From JBAXLO01 sp037134755 (GTDB lineage Bacteria > Bacteroidota > Bacteroidia > Bacteroidales > JACABE01), in assembly GCA_037134755.1 (NCBI GenBank), contig JBAXLO010000015.1, positions 1 through 37,041 on the forward strand: 37,041 nucleotides of DNA, given 5' to 3'. The notes under the pieces are model-generated. The model was not told the DNA's origin. It saw nothing but the letters and a program-made list of their open reading frames with translations, and made no database searches. Numbering within the stretch: the stretch's first letter is position 1; each line of letters starts with the position of its first letter. Shown here in pieces: positions 35,077 to 37,041 of this stretch. The position numbers and the translations under genes are program-made.

Positions 35077-36060
35077 TTATAACACCATCAAATTGCAACC
35101 TCTTATATCACTATTATCAAAGCGTCCGAGGACTTCAAACATATTGTTATCATACTTCTTACCCAAATCTTGTGTGGCAATAAAACTGCATGAATAAATA
35201 TTAGCCAAATCAATTACATTTATTCCTCCCGACTTATTATTACCTGCCATTGTCAAAGGATCGTCCACATCTCTTATCAATATTTTCATCCATGGCGGCG
35301 TTTCGTACAAGCCTTTCCCTTTGGAGTATCCCTGCGAAAGTAACTCGGTCATTCCATATTCGGCATATATATTTTCTACATCAAAAGCTTTGGTCAAGGT
35401 GTCATGCAGTTCTTCTCTCACCAGTTCTTTTCTTTTGCCTTTCATGCCACCGGTCTCCATTATAATTGCTTTAGGTATAGCTATCGGAAATTGTTCGGCA
35501 AGATCAAGCAGGGCGTATGTAACTCCTATCAGAATAATCTTTTTATTCTTAATATCTTTTAGTTTTTGATTTAATTCAGCATAATTATTTAAATAAAAAC
35601 CACTATTTTTATCATTACTTAATTCAATTAATTTAGTAACCATATAAATAAGCGAAGAATCCTGCTGAGAAAGATAATTAGGTAGCAACGCAAGAATGGT
35701 GAATCTGTTTATATCGCCAAAAAAGTGTTTAAATCCATTAATAAAACTTTCTTCATAAAGCTTTAAATCCTTAACATAATGCGTACTCCTTTCCTGACCT
35801 GTAGTACCACTGCTTTTAAAATAATTATCCACATGCGTATCTCCGGTAATTATCTGATGTGTTTTAAAGAAACCTATCGGAATAAAAGGGATCTCATTAT
35901 AAGTTTTGATAGCATTAATATCTGAATAATTAAGGTCAACAAAATTCTTATACAGAAGATTATACTTGTATTGATGGCGAAAGGTATCTAATGCTAAATC
36001 ATTAAATTCGGAATCCGATTTAATCTTAAAGATATTATTTATTTTATTTGTTAATAACAT
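35077..36060 (-). CDS. LuxE/acyl-protein-synthetase-like adenylating enzyme
   Basis: A 327-aa protein of the LuxE-like branch of the ANL (acyl/aryl adenylate-forming) superfamily. It shows IPFIPIGFFKTHQI, the ATP-binding loop YFKSSGTTGQERSTH (about 85-99), ETGGMKGKRKELVREELH, and AEYGMTELLSQGY (the Y-GxTE adenine/AMP motif). No C-terminal lid domain is present, as in LuxE. It probably activates a carboxylic acid and passes it to a protein or carrier thiol; the substrate is unknown and no lux or polysaccharide genes are adjacent. The frame extends to a TTG at 36069, but the ATG at 36060 is preferred. Confidence 0.8.
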   Translation of the reverse strand: MLLTNKINNIFKIKSDSEFNDLALDTFRHQYKYNLLYKNFVDLNYSDINAIKTYNEIPFIPIGFFKTHQIITGDTHVDNYFKSSGTTGQERSTHYVKDLKLYEESFINGFKHFFGDINRFTILALLPNYLSQQDSSLIYMVTKLIELSNDKNSGFYLNNYAELNQKLKDIKNKKIILIGVTYALLDLAEQFPIAIPKAIIMETGGMKGKRKELVREELHDTLTKAFDVENIYAEYGMTELLSQGYSKGKGLYETPPWMKILIRDVDDPLTMAGNNKSGGINVIDLANIYSCSFIATQDLGKKYDNNMFEVLGRFDNSDIRGCNLMVL

Positions 36061-36122
36061 TTGTGTCAATATTGCGTTGATATTAAAAAAAGTACTAATT
36101 TTACACGGTCTAAAATTGTATA

Positions 36123-36647
36123 ATGAAATTCAGTTCAAAAGTAAGCTTTTTGTTTGGAATAGCAGCATTTATTTTACTGTTATCTTGTTCGCGTGAGCAA
36201 TCATATCCTATTGTTCCCTATTTAGAGTTCAAAGATTTTGCGGTAAGTAGTGATTTTTCTCAAGGCTTATTTACTTGTAAGTTTACTGATGGTGATGGTG
36301 ATGTTGGTTTAAATGAATCGGATAATTATACTCCTTTCGATACCTCCAGTTATTATTACAACAATTTTTTTATTAATGTTTTTGTTAAGAAAAAAGGTAA
36401 GTACGAATACTTTACTGTATTCAATACGCAAACACAAAATTACGACACTATTGTTTTTAAATACCGCATAAAAAGGATAGACCCCGTAAGTGCCAATGGT
36501 TCGCTTAAAGGCGAAATTCAAACAGTACTTGATATTGGTTTAATGACTCCTTATCTTAAAAACGACACTGTAGTTTTTAAAGCTTATCTGTACGATAGAA
36601 AACTGAATAAGAGTAATGTTGTTCAATCGAATGATATTTATTTTTAA
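36123..36647 (+). CDS. Small lipoprotein of unknown function
   Basis: A 174-aa lipoprotein: short basic N-terminus, hydrophobic run and lipobox LLSCS with acylated Cys near residue 22. The mature part has an acidic FTDGDGDVGLNESDN segment that looks like a calcium-binding-type loop, then beta-rich sequence. Similar small lipoproteins with a GDGDxG segment occur widely in Bacteroidota, function unknown. It diverges from the LuxE-like gene across a 62-bp gap; TAATTTTA at 36095-36102 is a near match to the -7 element. Confidence 0.8.
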   Translation: MKFSSKVSFLFGIAAFILLLSCSREQSYPIVPYLEFKDFAVSSDFSQGLFTCKFTDGDGDVGLNESDNYTPFDTSSYYYNNFFINVFVKKKGKYEYFTVFNTQTQNYDTIVFKYRIKRIDPVSANGSLKGEIQTVLDIGLMTPYLKNDTVVFKAYLYDRKLNKSNVVQSNDIYF

Positions 36648-36689
36648 TATTGAAAGAATTCTTTTAGCTCTATATAATTATAGGAGTGA

Positions 36690-36913
36690 TCATTCTTTCA
36701 CAAACTTCCTTACTACTGTATCTTTATCTGAACTTAGCTTTAAGATATAAATGCCATTTGCGAAAGCGGAAATATTTATAGTAGCTTTCTTATTAATATA
36801 TATTGTATATACGGTTTGCCCGATGAGGTTAAGTACCTCTATCCTTTGTTCCTTATTGGAGTTTGTTTCTATAGTAAGATTGTCTTGTGTAGGATTGGTA
36901 TAAACATATATAC
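36690..36913 (-). pseudogene. Orphan T9SS type A sorting domain (decapitated gene)
   Basis: On the minus strand, about 74 codons read IYVYTNPTQDNLTIETNSN..., LNLIGQTVYT, and end LKLSSDKDTVVRKFVKE, nearly identical to the C-terminal domain of the protein encoded at 13732. A TGA lies in frame a few codons upstream and there is no ATG, so the cargo part and start have been lost. The rest of 36648-37041 shows no gene or clear signal. Confidence 0.8.
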
Positions 36914-37041
36914 CTTTAATTTGAATAAAAAAATATCAAAAATCATATATCTCTCTATATCTGCATACTAATTTAGTTTTAAGAAAAAACCAAAATGGAT
37001 ATTACCTTAATATTGATATTAAGACATAATCCAAAACGGAT

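Noticed and set aside
36061..36069. TTG start for the LuxE-like gene
   Set aside because: An ATG lies three codons downstream at 36060 and no conserved residues are lost.

Overview
The window is low-GC chromosomal DNA from a member of the Bacteroidota. Four intact genes end in type IX secretion (T9SS) sorting domains, and there is a PorX-type T9SS response regulator. Almost every well-placed promoter matches the Bacteroidota -7 element TAnnTTTG. EttA, LepA, FumC, CysDN, PBP2/RodA and TsaE support a free-living bacterium. I cannot place it below phylum; it does not look like Bacteroides itself.

Layout. 1-1606: end of an ArsC-like gene, then fumC. 1607-3584: a long leader holding a 42-bp tandem array (array A), then an unrecognised 328-aa gene. 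3815-7231: an outer-membrane barrel gene, tRNA-Pro and lepA. 7358-10975: a secreted small protein plus a giant PKD/T9SS type B protein, then a Lys-rich secreted repeat protein. 11141-13367: cysDN for sulfate activation. 13732-16369: an Asp-box/T9SS gene, and divergently a second long leader with a 21-bp array (array B) ahead of an unrecognised 206-aa gene. 16558-23437: a choice-of-anchor-L/PKD/T9SS gene, a thiamine-binding-like protein, a GT-C-like membrane protein, a third 42-bp array (array C) and an arylsulfotransferase-like T9SS cargo. 23655-29349: ettA, a SLOG-fold gene, then porX-tsaE-ald. 29953-34934: a DEAD-box helicase gene followed by the cell-elongation pair mrdA-rodA. 35077-37041: a LuxE-like gene, a lipoprotein gene and a decapitated T9SS domain.

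The most unusual content is the set of three tandem arrays. Their sequences are unrelated, but all have a 21- or 42-bp period with no spacers. Arrays A and C are clearly built of hairpins; array B has weaker ones. A and B lie inside apparent ~670-710-nt leaders: each has a TACTTTTGCA promoter, a shared CAAGGG-type motif about 90-130 nt downstream of it, the array, and about 95-120 nt later the start of a cytoplasmic protein of unknown function. In A and C the last unit carries the hairpin loop in inverted orientation. A structured leader RNA or RNA array paired with its downstream protein is the leading candidate for a new system. This is inference from architecture only.
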